DNA of 64,000 bases from NCBI GenBank assembly GCA_009697815.1, contig WLRQ01000006.1, positions 1 through 64,000 of the forward strand, written 5' to 3'. Position 1 is the first letter of the stretch. Each line of letters opens with the position of its first letter. Below the pieces are notes generated by a model that was given only the letters and a program-made list of their open reading frames with translations, ran no database searches and had not been told where the DNA came from. This DNA is from Actinomycetota bacterium. GTDB lineage: Bacteria > Actinomycetota > Actinomycetes > S36-B12 > CAIYMF01. Shown one piece after another: positions 1-8,058 of the stretch. The position numbers and the translations under genes are program-made.

Positions 1-1113
1 CTACGTGTCGTGGAGGATGACTCCGCGGATGTTCTTGCCGTCCGCCAGATCCTGGTAGCCCTGCTCGACCTGGTCGAGCGTGTAGTGCGCGGTGATGAGT
101 TCGTCGAGCTTGAGCGCACCGGCCTCATAGAGATCAAGCATGTGGAGGATGTCGTAGTTGGGGTTGCCTGAGCCGTACAGACTTCCCTGGATGCGACGTT
201 CCATGCCGGTGAGTTCGATGCTGGAGATCTGGATGGTGTCCTTGTCGTGGTCCGCCCACGTGGTGATGACGAGAGTGCCACCCTTGCGCACGGTTGCCAG
301 CGCTTCGTTCACCAACCTGCCGCGGATCAGGTCCACCGTGATCAGGCTCTTGTCGGCCCCGACGCCTCTGGTGAGCGACATCGCAAGTTCCAGGGCCTCC
401 TGCGAATTCGACGCCACGTGCGTGGCCCCGAGCGCGCGCGCCGCTTCCCGCTTGTTTTCCAGGGGGTCGACGGCGATGACGTTCTTTGCTCCGGCGTATG
501 CCGCACCTTGGACGGCGTTGATGCCGATCCCACCGATGCCGAAGACCACGATCGTGTCGCCCGGGTGGGTGTCGGCGGCGTACACCGCGGAACCCCAGCC
601 CGTGGGCACACCGCAGGCGACGATCGCTGCGACCTCGAGTGGCACCTGGTGCGTGAAGGGAACCAGCGAGTACTCCGACACCGTCGCGATCTGGGAGAAG
701 GTGGCCACAGTTCCGAGGGCGCCGTAGTCCTCGCCGTCCTTGTGGAAGACGAATCGCCCGCCCGGGAGGCTTCCGGTCTGGACCGATGCGCCGAGATCGC
801 AGATGTTCGAGTGGCCCGTGGCGCACCAGCGGCAGTGGCCACATGCGGGGATGAACGAGGAGATGACCTGGTCGCCGACCTTGACGCGGGTCACGCCGTG
901 ACCGATCTCCTCGACGATCCCAGCGCCCTCGTGGCCACCGATGATGGGGAATCGCGGACGGACGTCACCGTGGCGCATGTGCTCGTCGGACTGGCACATG
1001 CCGGAGGCCACCCAGCGAACGAGTACCTCATTGGCCCCTGGGCGGTCGAGATCCAACTCGGTGACGTCCCATGGCTCGTGCTTTGCGTGCAACACGGCTG
1101 CCTTCGTCTTCAT
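1..1113 (-). CDS. NDMA-dependent alcohol dehydrogenase (zinc MDR family)
   Basis: 370-residue medium-chain zinc alcohol dehydrogenase. The catalytic zinc site is C40 with H61-E62 (GGHEG), the structural zinc site is C91, C94, C97, C105, and the Rossmann glycine motif FGIGGIGINA lies near 191-200. Overall sequence fits the actinobacterial NDMA-dependent class, whose members hold NAD tightly and are thought to pass electrons on through mycofactocin; that link is family knowledge, not visible here. It would oxidise an alcohol to an aldehyde in the cytoplasm. The ATG at 1113 is preceded by GGAGG at 6 nt. It lies behind the MaoC-like gene on the same strand (127-bp gap) and a mycofactocin-type SDR is divergent just beyond. 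Substrate unknown. Confidence 0.88.
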   Translation of the reverse strand: MKTKAAVLHAKHEPWDVTELDLDRPGANEVLVRWVASGMCQSDEHMRHGDVRPRFPIIGGHEGAGIVEEIGHGVTRVKVGDQVISSFIPACGHCRWCATGHSNICDLGASVQTGSLPGGRFVFHKDGEDYGALGTVATFSQIATVSEYSLVPFTHQVPLEVAAIVACGVPTGWGSAVYAADTHPGDTIVVFGIGGIGINAVQGAAYAGAKNVIAVDPLENKREAARALGATHVASNSQEALELAMSLTRGVGADKSLITVDLIRGRLVNEALATVRKGGTLVITTWADHDKDTIQISSIELTGMERRIQGSLYGSGNPNYDILHMLDLYEAGALKLDELITAHYTLDQVEQGYQDLADGKNIRGVILHDT

Positions 1114-1240
1114 CCTGAACCTCCGAGTTATGCAACCGGGCCCTCGTCAGCCGTGGTCGCCAGCGATAAAAATCCCGTGAAGACTACGCCCGCGCAATTC
1201 AAAAGTGAAGGGTTTGGTTCTACTAATGACAGGTGCGAAT

Positions 1241-1723
1241 TCAGGCGCCGTCGAGTTCGCTACGGGAGGCCAGGACGATGGTCCATTCCCCCTGCACGCA
1301 GACGTCACCGTTCTGGCGCACGATCTGGTAGCCGAACAGCACGATTCCGGCATGGCGCTTGGGTCGGGGTGTGCACTCGAGCACGGTGAGGCGCACCGAG
1401 ATCGTGTCGCCGATCAGCACGGGAGTCTTGTACTCGGCCGTCTGCTTGGTCATGGCAAGGCCGGTGCCCGACCACAGGCCCATCCGCTCGTTGAGCCCGG
1501 ATGCGATGGCCACGGCCATCAGCCCCGGGGGGAACCGGCCGCCGAAGATCCCGAAGTCACGGGCGAACTCGTTGTCGACATGCATGGGGTGCATGTCGCC
1601 GGTGAACATCGCCCACATGGTCACCTCGACATCGGTGATCGTGCGCCCCTGGGTGGTGAACTCGTCGCCGACGGAGAACTCCTCGAAGTACATCCCGGTG
1701 CGTGCGACTGCCTCTGGTGTCAT
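1241..1723 (-). CDS. MaoC-like hot-dog dehydratase
   Basis: 160-residue single hot-dog protein of the MaoC/R-hydratase family. The hydratase-like motif FTGDMHPMHVD is at about residues 40-50, supplying the Asp/His pair that adds water to enoyl-CoA in active members. The later His-Gly of the usual second half of the motif reads as a Pro-Gly here (GRFPPGLM), so full hydratase activity is uncertain. The start at 1723 has AAGGGA upstream. It is divergent from the SDR gene at 1892 and upstream of the alcohol dehydrogenase on the same strand. A binding-only or thioesterase role is possible. Confidence 0.8.
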   Translation of the reverse strand: MTPEAVARTGMYFEEFSVGDEFTTQGRTITDVEVTMWAMFTGDMHPMHVDNEFARDFGIFGGRFPPGLMAVAIASGLNERMGLWSGTGLAMTKQTAEYKTPVLIGDTISVRLTVLECTPRPKRHAGIVLFGYQIVRQNGDVCVQGEWTIVLASRSELDGA

Positions 1724-1778
1724 CGTGGCTGATCCCTTGTCTTAAGTTCTGCGTGTTGGCTAGTGTTCCGGGTGGCAA

Positions 1779-1796
1779 CATACAACCGTCTGTTTG
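1779..1796. promoter_or_regulatory. Candidate operator, 18-bp dyad between divergent genes
   Basis: CATACAACCGTCTGTTTG is an imperfect palindrome (CAnACA-N6-TGTnTG with a central C-G pair) in the 168-bp gap between the MaoC gene and the SDR gene. Size and symmetry resemble TetR-family operators. No regulator gene sits beside it, so the binder is unknown. Confidence 0.35.
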
Positions 1797-1891
1797 AATT
1801 TTGTGGGCGCTGACCGCGTCACTTGCTCAGTTCGTCCCCGCGTGCTTGGTCTCGTTCAGGCCGCCGAACCCGAGATCGGAAGGAAGAGCTC

Positions 1892-2809
1892 ATGGCCGGC
1901 AGGCTCGAGAACAAGGTCGCCTTCATCACCGGAGCCGCCCGCGGTCAAGGACGTGCACACGCAGTCGCGATGGCTCGTGAGGGCGCCGACATCATCGCCA
2001 CTGACATCTGTGCGCCGATCGCGGGCGTGTTGTACGACCTCGGCACCCAGGACGAGCTCGACGAGACGGTTCGCCTGGTCGAGAAGGAGGGCCGCCGCGG
2101 CATCGCGATCAAGGCCGACGCGCGCAGCAGCGAGCAGATGCGCGCCGCGACTGCTCAGGGTGCGGCCGAGTTTGGCGGTATCGATATTGCCGTCATCAAC
2201 CACGGCATCGTGATGTTCGGTACCTGGGAATCGATCACCGAGGCCGATTTCGACACCATGATCGAGACCGACCTCAGTTCTGTGTGGCGCGCCTCCGTCG
2301 CGGTGATTCCCTACCTGATCAAGCGCGGTGGCGGCTCCCTGATCCTCACCGCATCCTCGGCAGGCAAGGTGGCGTTCTACGGCATCCCGTCCTACGTCGT
2401 GGCCAAGCACGGAGTTGTCGGGATGACCAAGGCGCTCGCTGTCGAGCTCGCACCGCAGTGGATTCGGGTCAACGCGCTGTGCCCGGGCAACGTCGCCACT
2501 CCCATGTTCTTCAACTCCACCACCCTCGACGCCTATGCCGGTGGCCCGGGCGGCACGAAGGAACACGCGGTCTTCCCGGCGCAGGCGGCGAGTCTGCTGC
2601 CCCTTCCCTGGTTCGAGGCAGAGGCCGTCGCGAACTCCGCGGTCTTCCTCGCCTCCGACGAGGGTCGCTACATCACCGGCACCGACTTCTCGATCGACGC
2701 CGGCGTCGTCACCCAACCGCCGGGGATCCCGCCGATCGCCGCCACGAAGCTCGCCGAGCTGCAGGCCAGGATCGCCGAGCTCGAGTCGGCCCTCGGCTCT
2801 GCGGGCTAG
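1892..2809 (+). CDS. Mycofactocin-coupled-type SDR oxidoreductase
   Basis: 305-residue short-chain dehydrogenase. The N-terminal nucleotide motif TGAARGQGRAHA and the extended insertion before the NHGI segment are typical of actinobacterial SDRs predicted to use non-exchangeable NAD with mycofactocin. The catalytic Ser and Y-x3-K (YVVAK) are present, as is the C-terminal GTDFSIDAG. A short extra C-terminal tail ends in a Glu/Leu-rich helix. The ATG at 1892 has a GGAAGGAAG ribosome site; an in-frame upstream start has none. It opens a plus-strand run with the HMGL-like enzyme (50-bp gap). Likely oxidises a secondary alcohol; substrate not evident. Confidence 0.85.
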   Translation: MAGRLENKVAFITGAARGQGRAHAVAMAREGADIIATDICAPIAGVLYDLGTQDELDETVRLVEKEGRRGIAIKADARSSEQMRAATAQGAAEFGGIDIAVINHGIVMFGTWESITEADFDTMIETDLSSVWRASVAVIPYLIKRGGGSLILTASSAGKVAFYGIPSYVVAKHGVVGMTKALAVELAPQWIRVNALCPGNVATPMFFNSTTLDAYAGGPGGTKEHAVFPAQAASLLPLPWFEAEAVANSAVFLASDEGRYITGTDFSIDAGVVTQPPGIPPIAATKLAELQARIAELESALGSAG

Positions 2810-2859
2810 CGCTGCGTCGGTGGCGAATTCCCTGAGTGGCGCCCGGATATGAGCGCCAC

Positions 2860-4347
2860 ATGACCGATATCGAGTTCATCGATCAGACCCTGCGCGACGG
2901 CCAGCAGAGCCTGTGGGGTCTGCGCATGCGCGCCTATCACGCGGCGGGGGCCTTGCCCCATATCGACCGTACGGGCTTCCAGGTCGTCGACCTCACCGGC
3001 GCGGGCATGTTCACGGTCCTGCTGCGTCTCCTGGGTGACGACCCGTGGGCCACCACCGACTTCATGATCAAGAATCTTCCGCGCAGTACGACGCGGTCTG
3101 CCATCCGCACGCTGTGCATCATCGGTTTCGGTTTCACCCCCGATTCCGTCATCGACCTCTGGACCCAGACCCTGGCCAAGCACGGGATCGGCAGTTTTTG
3201 GCTCTTCGACTGCCTGTACGACATGGCGGTGATGGAACGTGCGGCGCGGGTGGTCCACGACGCCGGTGCGGTTCCCGTGCCCGCGATCATGTACGGGCTC
3301 ACCGGGGTCCACGACGATGCGTTCTTCGCCGAGCGGGCACGGCAGATGGCCACCTGGCCCGGGGTCACCTCGATCTACGTCGAGGACGCCGCGGGTGTTC
3401 TCAAGCCCGAACGTGCGCGCACTCTGCTACCCGCGATCCGTGCCGTCACGGGCACGATGCCCCTCGAGATCCACTGCCACAACACCACCGGCCTGGCCCA
3501 GCACAACTACATCGAGGCCATGAAGGCCGGTTTTACGGTGTTGCACACGGCATCGCGCCCGATGGCCAATGGGCCGTCGCTGCCCTCCACCGAGGCGATG
3601 GTCTCGATCGTCGAGCACATGGGGTTTCGCCACCGGCTCGACACCACGCAGTTCGCTCCGGTCGAAGAGAACTTCATCTGGGCCGCGAAGGATGCGGGCT
3701 ACCCGCTCGGACGCATGGTCGAGTACGACCCGAGGATCTACGACCACCAACTCCCCGGCGGCATGACCGGGACGTTGAAGAACCAGCTCGCACTCAATGG
3801 CCTGAGCCACCGCTGGGACGACGTGCTCGCGGAGATACCACGCGTGCGAGCCGAACTCGGCAGCCCGATCATGGCCACCCCGTTCTCGCAGTTCGTGGGC
3901 ATCCAGTCGGTGCTCAACATCGTCACCCCGGAGCGCTACTCGCTCGTGCCCGATGAGGTGATCCAGTACGCGATGGGCCACTTCGGGCCCGTGCCGAGTC
4001 CGATCCATCCCGATGTTCTCGACCGGATCATGGCCGCCCCGCGCGCCGCCGCTCTCGCCGGGTGGACCCGCCCTCAGCCCACCCTCAAGGAGATTCGCGC
4101 CCAGTTCCCCTCGGGGACGAGCGATGAAGAGCTGCTGCTGCGTTATATGACCTCCAACGAGGAGGTCGACACCATGCTGCGCGCCGGGCCGATCCGCACC
4201 GATCCTCGGCGGTCAAGCTCATCGATCCTGGCGAGCATCACGGAACTCGTGGCCGAGGCCAAGGGATCTCGTCCCGTGTCCGTCCGCAATGAGCACTTCG
4301 CCGTCCAGCTCGGGTCGCCGGTCAGCGCAGGACTAGGGGAAGGGTGA
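2860..4347 (+). CDS. HMGL/carboxyltransferase-like TIM-barrel enzyme
   Basis: 495-residue protein resembling the carboxyltransferase subunit of pyruvate carboxylase, oxaloacetate decarboxylase alpha and transcarboxylase 5S, without a biotin domain. It begins with the metal-site motif DQTLRDGQQS and has HCHNTTG for the second metal ligand pair. Where carboxyltransferases carry the carbamylated lysine (KDMAG motif), this protein reads E-D-A-A-G, so biotin-dependent carboxyl transfer looks unlikely and an aldolase or lyase role is possible. The gene for a 2-keto-4-pentenoate hydratase-like protein overlaps its stop (GTGA), which would fit a hydratase-aldolase pair. ATG 2860 is chosen because homology begins there; GTG 2836 is an alternative. 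Confidence 0.72.
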   Translation: MTDIEFIDQTLRDGQQSLWGLRMRAYHAAGALPHIDRTGFQVVDLTGAGMFTVLLRLLGDDPWATTDFMIKNLPRSTTRSAIRTLCIIGFGFTPDSVIDLWTQTLAKHGIGSFWLFDCLYDMAVMERAARVVHDAGAVPVPAIMYGLTGVHDDAFFAERARQMATWPGVTSIYVEDAAGVLKPERARTLLPAIRAVTGTMPLEIHCHNTTGLAQHNYIEAMKAGFTVLHTASRPMANGPSLPSTEAMVSIVEHMGFRHRLDTTQFAPVEENFIWAAKDAGYPLGRMVEYDPRIYDHQLPGGMTGTLKNQLALNGLSHRWDDVLAEIPRVRAELGSPIMATPFSQFVGIQSVLNIVTPERYSLVPDEVIQYAMGHFGPVPSPIHPDVLDRIMAAPRAAALAGWTRPQPTLKEIRAQFPSGTSDEELLLRYMTSNEEVDTMLRAGPIRTDPRRSSSSILASITELVAEAKGSRPVSVRNEHFAVQLGSPVSAGLGEG

Positions 4348-5123
4348 CCGGTATGGATGCCGCGTCCATGTTGTACGAGGCCGACCGCGACCTCGAGCCG
4401 ATTGCGGCCTTCGCGAGTTCGGCTCTGGTGAGCGACCCCTATGCGGTGCAAGCCGATTTCTTCTCGCGTCGCTCACAGCGCGTGGGCAGTGCCCCCGCGG
4501 GGTACAAGGTCGCACTCACCAGCCCGCAGGCCCAGGTAGCACTCGGGTCCACTGAGCCGGCTAGTGGGCGGTTCCTCGCTGTTGATGTCGTCCCCTCGGG
4601 TTCGACGATCGATCTCGCCGAGAGATTCTCGCCGATCCTGGAAGTCGAGCTCATCTTCCGTGTTCGCCAGGATCTGCCCCTGTTCGCGTCACTTGATCAG
4701 GTGGCCCAGGGGTGCGACGTGGCGGCGGGGCTCGAGTGCCCTGACAGCAGGTACCGCAACTGGTTCGGTGGTGAATTCGCCGCACTCGCCCTCAACGACC
4801 TCATCGCCGACAACTGCCTCGCGGGGTTCGTTGTCGTGGGCGAGACGTGGCTGCCTGCCTCGAGCCTCGACCTCCCCGCTGTCACCGCCTCCCTCGTTCA
4901 CGACGACCAGGTGATCGCCAGCGGAGTGGCCACGGCAGTGATGGGGAACCCGCTGCTCGCGGTGGTCTGGCTCAGTGATCAACTCGCCAGGAACGGCGAG
5001 ATCCTCACGGCCGGAACCGTCGTGTCCGCGGGCACCTTGACTGGGCCCGTGGTCGCCACTCGTGGCACCACCAGAAGTGAGTTCAGTGACGGGCTGGGCC
5101 AGGCATTGGTCCGATTCGTGTGA
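4344..5123 (+). CDS. 2-keto-4-pentenoate hydratase / FAH-family hydratase
   Basis: 259-residue protein of the MhpD/fumarylacetoacetate hydrolase superfamily. It has the GYKVALTS segment, the acidic metal-site stretch around EVELIF, the conserved LECPDSRY segment and G-NPLLAVVWLSDQLA near residue 210. Family members hydrate 2-hydroxypenta-2,4-dienoates or decarboxylate related oxo acids at a divalent metal after ring cleavage. The GTG start overlaps the stop of the upstream HMGL-like gene by 4 bp, so the two are translationally coupled. No extradiol dioxygenase or ring hydrolase is visible nearby, so the role in aromatic meta-cleavage is not assured. Confidence 0.82.
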   Translation: MTGMDAASMLYEADRDLEPIAAFASSALVSDPYAVQADFFSRRSQRVGSAPAGYKVALTSPQAQVALGSTEPASGRFLAVDVVPSGSTIDLAERFSPILEVELIFRVRQDLPLFASLDQVAQGCDVAAGLECPDSRYRNWFGGEFAALALNDLIADNCLAGFVVVGETWLPASSLDLPAVTASLVHDDQVIASGVATAVMGNPLLAVVWLSDQLARNGEILTAGTVVSAGTLTGPVVATRGTTRSEFSDGLGQALVRFV

Positions 5124-5175
5124 TCACCATGGAGCTTCCGCCGCTCGCGCAACCACGTTCGGGAGATGAGATCTG

Positions 5176-6348
5176 ATGGCAGGGCCTGCGCGACTTCGTA
5201 AGGTGCATTCGGTCGAGGAGATTCACGACATCGCCCGTCGTCGACTCCCGCGCACTGTGCACGACTTCATCGAGGGCGGCGCCGAGGATGAACTCACCAT
5301 CGGGCGCAACCGCAAGGCCTTGCAGGACTTGAGATTCGCACCTCGCACGTTGGTCGATGTCTCCACGCGGAGCCAGGAAACCACCCTGCTCGGCACCCCG
5401 GTGAGCTCGCCGATCGTTCTTGCACCCGTCGGGCTGGCCGGACTCGCCCATCCCAGTGGTGAGGTCGCGGCGGCGCGAGCCGCCTCCGCTATGGGAGTGA
5501 TCTCAACACTTAGTTCGTCAGCGTCGTGGAGTCTTGAGGATGTTGCTGGGTCGAGCACCGGCCCCAAGTGGTTCCAGCTCTACATCTGGCGCGACCGCGA
5601 CCTCACCCGGCAGGTCATTGAGCGAGCGCGCGCGGCGGGCTACCTCGCGCTGTGTGTCACGGTCGATGTGCCGGTCAGCGCGCGGCGCCAGCGCGACCTG
5701 CGCAACGGGTTCGTGATTCCGCCGCGGCCTCGGCTGCGGCAAGCCGGCGATCTCGTGCGCAATGCGGGTTGGTTCGCCCGCCTTGCCAAGAGCGAGCTAT
5801 CCGGTCACGGGCTGGGGATGGCCAATTTCACGGCAGAGCACCTCGGCGTGCGTGATCGACTCCACATGTTCGATCTTGTCAATGAACTCTTTGACCAGAG
5901 CGTCACCTGGGATGACGTCGCGTGGCTCAAGAGTGTGTGGGGCGGCCCCGTCGTGATCAAGGGCGTGATGACGTCCGAAGATGCCCGCCGGGCCGTCGAT
6001 TCAGGTGCCGACGCGGTGTGGGTGTCCAACCACGGGGGGCGCCAGCTCGACGGGCTCAGTGGCACAGCCGAGGTACTGCCCGGTGTCGTGGCCGAGGTGG
6101 CCGGCCAGGCCGAGGTCTATCTTGACGGCGGTGTGCGCCGCGGCAGCGATGTCGTGAAGGCGTTGGCCCTCGGGGCCCGTGCCTGCATGATCGGCCGACC
6201 TTATGTCTACGGCCTCGCTGCCGGAGGGCAAGCAGGTGTCGAACGGGTACTCAGCCTGATGCGGACCGAGATCGACGTCGCGATGGCACTGCTGGGCCGG
6301 CCCACGCTGGAGTCACTCGACGAGACGGCCCTCACCTCGCACCGTTGA
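5176..6348 (+). CDS. FMN-dependent alpha-hydroxyacid oxidase/dehydrogenase
   Basis: 390-residue TIM-barrel flavoprotein of the lactate dehydrogenase/glycolate oxidase family. The signature SNHGGRQLD (about 281-289) carries the active histidine and arginine, and FMN phosphate contacts are seen in DGGVRRGSDVVKALALGA and GRPYVYGLA. It would oxidise an L-2-hydroxy acid to the 2-oxo acid. A GGGAG ribosome site precedes ATG 5176. It lies 52 bp behind the hydratase gene, probably in the same operon, and ends 19 bp from a convergent gene. The paralogous mycofactocin maturase MftD is considered unlikely because the canonical hydroxyacid motif is kept and no other mft gene is here. Confidence 0.86.
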   Translation: MAGPARLRKVHSVEEIHDIARRRLPRTVHDFIEGGAEDELTIGRNRKALQDLRFAPRTLVDVSTRSQETTLLGTPVSSPIVLAPVGLAGLAHPSGEVAAARAASAMGVISTLSSSASWSLEDVAGSSTGPKWFQLYIWRDRDLTRQVIERARAAGYLALCVTVDVPVSARRQRDLRNGFVIPPRPRLRQAGDLVRNAGWFARLAKSELSGHGLGMANFTAEHLGVRDRLHMFDLVNELFDQSVTWDDVAWLKSVWGGPVVIKGVMTSEDARRAVDSGADAVWVSNHGGRQLDGLSGTAEVLPGVVAEVAGQAEVYLDGGVRRGSDVVKALALGARACMIGRPYVYGLAAGGQAGVERVLSLMRTEIDVAMALLGRPTLESLDETALTSHR

Positions 6349-6367
6349 CAGCGCCGATCGTGAGAAC

Positions 6368-6865
6368 TCAGGCGGGCGAGGCGAGCTCGAACCAGAAGTC
6401 CGTGACCTGACCGATCGGATTGTCCGAGAAGCGCACCTGGATCGGTGTGCCCGTGGTGATCAGCTGCGTCGCCTTCGTGACGTCGGTGAGGTCGAGGCCC
6501 TTGAGGTAGCCAACGACCGCGGTGTCGGCGCCGTCGAGCCGGGCATACGCCAGCACATATGGCGGGTCCACGAGCATGCCCGGGAACGCCTCGTAGACGA
6601 TCGTGAACATCTCCAGGACGCCGCGGTGACCCACCTCGACCCAGTCAGTGGTGGGCTCGTGGCAGCGATCGCAGAAGGATCGCGCGGGGAATAGGGCCCT
6701 CTCGCACGTCGGGCAGCGACGACCGAGCAGCTTCTTGTCCTTGAGCCCGGCCAGGAATGCGCCGACGGTCTGGCCGAGGGCGTGACGGTAGGACAAGTCC
6801 CAGGTCTGCTCGAAGAACGCCGGTGCGGACGAGGTCGCTGCGTTGTCGAACGGGGTCGTGGTCAC
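6368..6865 (-). CDS. Zn-ribbon OB-fold protein (DUF35), thiolase partner
   Basis: 165-residue DUF35 protein. The zinc ribbon is C51-x2-C54 and C65-x2-C68, followed by an OB-fold (about 75-160). Such proteins form complexes with thiolase-like enzymes, as in the BbsAB benzoylsuccinyl-CoA thiolase, the Ltp2-ChsH2 aldolase and PhlACB. The GTG start overlaps the stop of the upstream thiolase-like gene (GTGA), so co-translation with that partner is likely. An N-terminal extension of about 25 residues precedes the helix before the ribbon. It is last in a tight four-gene minus-strand unit. Confidence 0.86.
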   Translation of the reverse strand: MTTTPFDNAATSSAPAFFEQTWDLSYRHALGQTVGAFLAGLKDKKLLGRRCPTCERALFPARSFCDRCHEPTTDWVEVGHRGVLEMFTIVYEAFPGMLVDPPYVLAYARLDGADTAVVGYLKGLDLTDVTKATQLITTGTPIQVRFSDNPIGQVTDFWFELASPA

Positions 6866-8058
6866 GTTGCGATCTCCTCGAGATGATTGGCCAACACCAT
6901 AGATGCGTAGAACTGGTGGTCGCCGCCGATGGCTGTTGCCAGCCCGACGTTGGCGCCCTCGACCTGCCGCGCATCTGCGCGTCCGGTGACTTGGAGTGCG
7001 ACCTCGGCGGCTCTGACCAGGCCGGTGACGGCGATGGGATTGGTGCAGAGGGTGCCGCCGGAGGGGTTCACCACGGTCGTGCCGCTTCCCAGGGCGAACT
7101 CCCCGTCGGCGATGCGCCGGAATGACTCACCAGGCGCGCACAGCCCGGCCGCCTCGATGACGTGCATCTCGACGGAGGAGAACGGGGCGTAGAGCTCGGC
7201 CACGTCGAGCTGCGCCGAGGGGTCAGTGATCCCGGCCTGCGCGTAGGCACGCGAGATCGCGATCGCGAGGGCTTCTGCGTCGGCGTGGTCTCCGACGGCG
7301 CGGGGGCCGACTCGATCACCCATCCAGAATGTCTCGCTGTTCTGGCCGATTCCGCGGATCCATGCGACGGGTCGGCCTGAGCGTTTCGCGCGTTCCTCGC
7401 TCATCAACACGACCGCGGCCGCGCCCGTGGAGGAGGGACACAGATCGCCCAGCTTGAGGGGCCAGGAGATGAGTCGGGTGGCGAGAACGTCGTCTTCGGT
7501 GATCTCCGCTCGCAGGTGCGCGTTGGGGTTTCGTGATGCGTGCCTGCGGTTCTTGACGGTGATGCGTGCCATGTCACGTTCGTCGGCCCCGTACTTCGCG
7601 TTGTAGCGCTGGGCCGACATCGCGAGCATCGTGATTGTGTTCAGCGGGTAGAGACGTTCGTAGGCCACGTCCCACATCTTGTTCAGGACCGACTGTGCGG
7701 AGTTCGACTCCGACACCCGGTCGGCTCCGGCCACCAGGACCACGTCGAACATGCCCGAGGCCACGTGCATGTAGCCCGCCTGCACTGCACTGAGCCCGGT
7801 GGCTCCGCCGGTGTTCACGCGCATGAATGGCTTGCCGTGTGCGCCCAGGGCCTCGACGCACCAACGCTCGCCATTGCCCACGCCGATCAGCGCATCAGGT
7901 GCGAGCGGGAAGACCACGGCGTCGATGTCGGCCATCGTGACCCCGGCGTCGGCGAGGGCGAGTGTTGCGCCCTCGCGAACGAGTTCGGGGTACACGACAT
8001 CGGTTCGTGTCTTGACGAACGGTGTCTGGCCGGTACCGACGATGCCGACGTTGCGCAT
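6862..8058 (-). CDS. Thiolase-like protein, catalytic residues degenerate
   Basis: 398-residue thiolase-fold protein of the SCP2/acetyl-CoA acetyltransferase type. The loop that normally carries the nucleophilic cysteine reads VNTGGATG (81-88) with Gly where Cys is expected. The C-terminal NPSGG motif is kept but the usual GHP histidine region reads TNP, and the final C-x-G is absent. Classical thiolysis is therefore unlikely; aldolase, acyltransferase or complex-forming roles are possible. It overlaps the next thiolase-like gene by 1 bp (TGATG) and the DUF35 gene by 4 bp, suggesting a three-protein complex. Confidence 0.82.
   Translation of the reverse strand: MRNVGIVGTGQTPFVKTRTDVVYPELVREGATLALADAGVTMADIDAVVFPLAPDALIGVGNGERWCVEALGAHGKPFMRVNTGGATGLSAVQAGYMHVASGMFDVVLVAGADRVSESNSAQSVLNKMWDVAYERLYPLNTITMLAMSAQRYNAKYGADERDMARITVKNRRHASRNPNAHLRAEITEDDVLATRLISWPLKLGDLCPSSTGAAAVVLMSEERAKRSGRPVAWIRGIGQNSETFWMGDRVGPRAVGDHADAEALAIAISRAYAQAGITDPSAQLDVAELYAPFSSVEMHVIEAAGLCAPGESFRRIADGEFALGSGTTVVNPSGGTLCTNPIAVTGLVRAAEVALQVTGRADARQVEGANVGLATAIGGDHQFYASMVLANHLEEIAT

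Noticed and set aside
247-1389. A 380-codon plus-strand frame over the alcohol dehydrogenase gene
   Set aside because: Antisense to a complete, motif-bearing zinc dehydrogenase.
5176-6348. Mycofactocin maturase MftD
   Set aside because: Same superfamily, but the canonical hydroxyacid-oxidase motif SNHGGRQLD is kept and no mftA, B, C, E or F gene is nearby.
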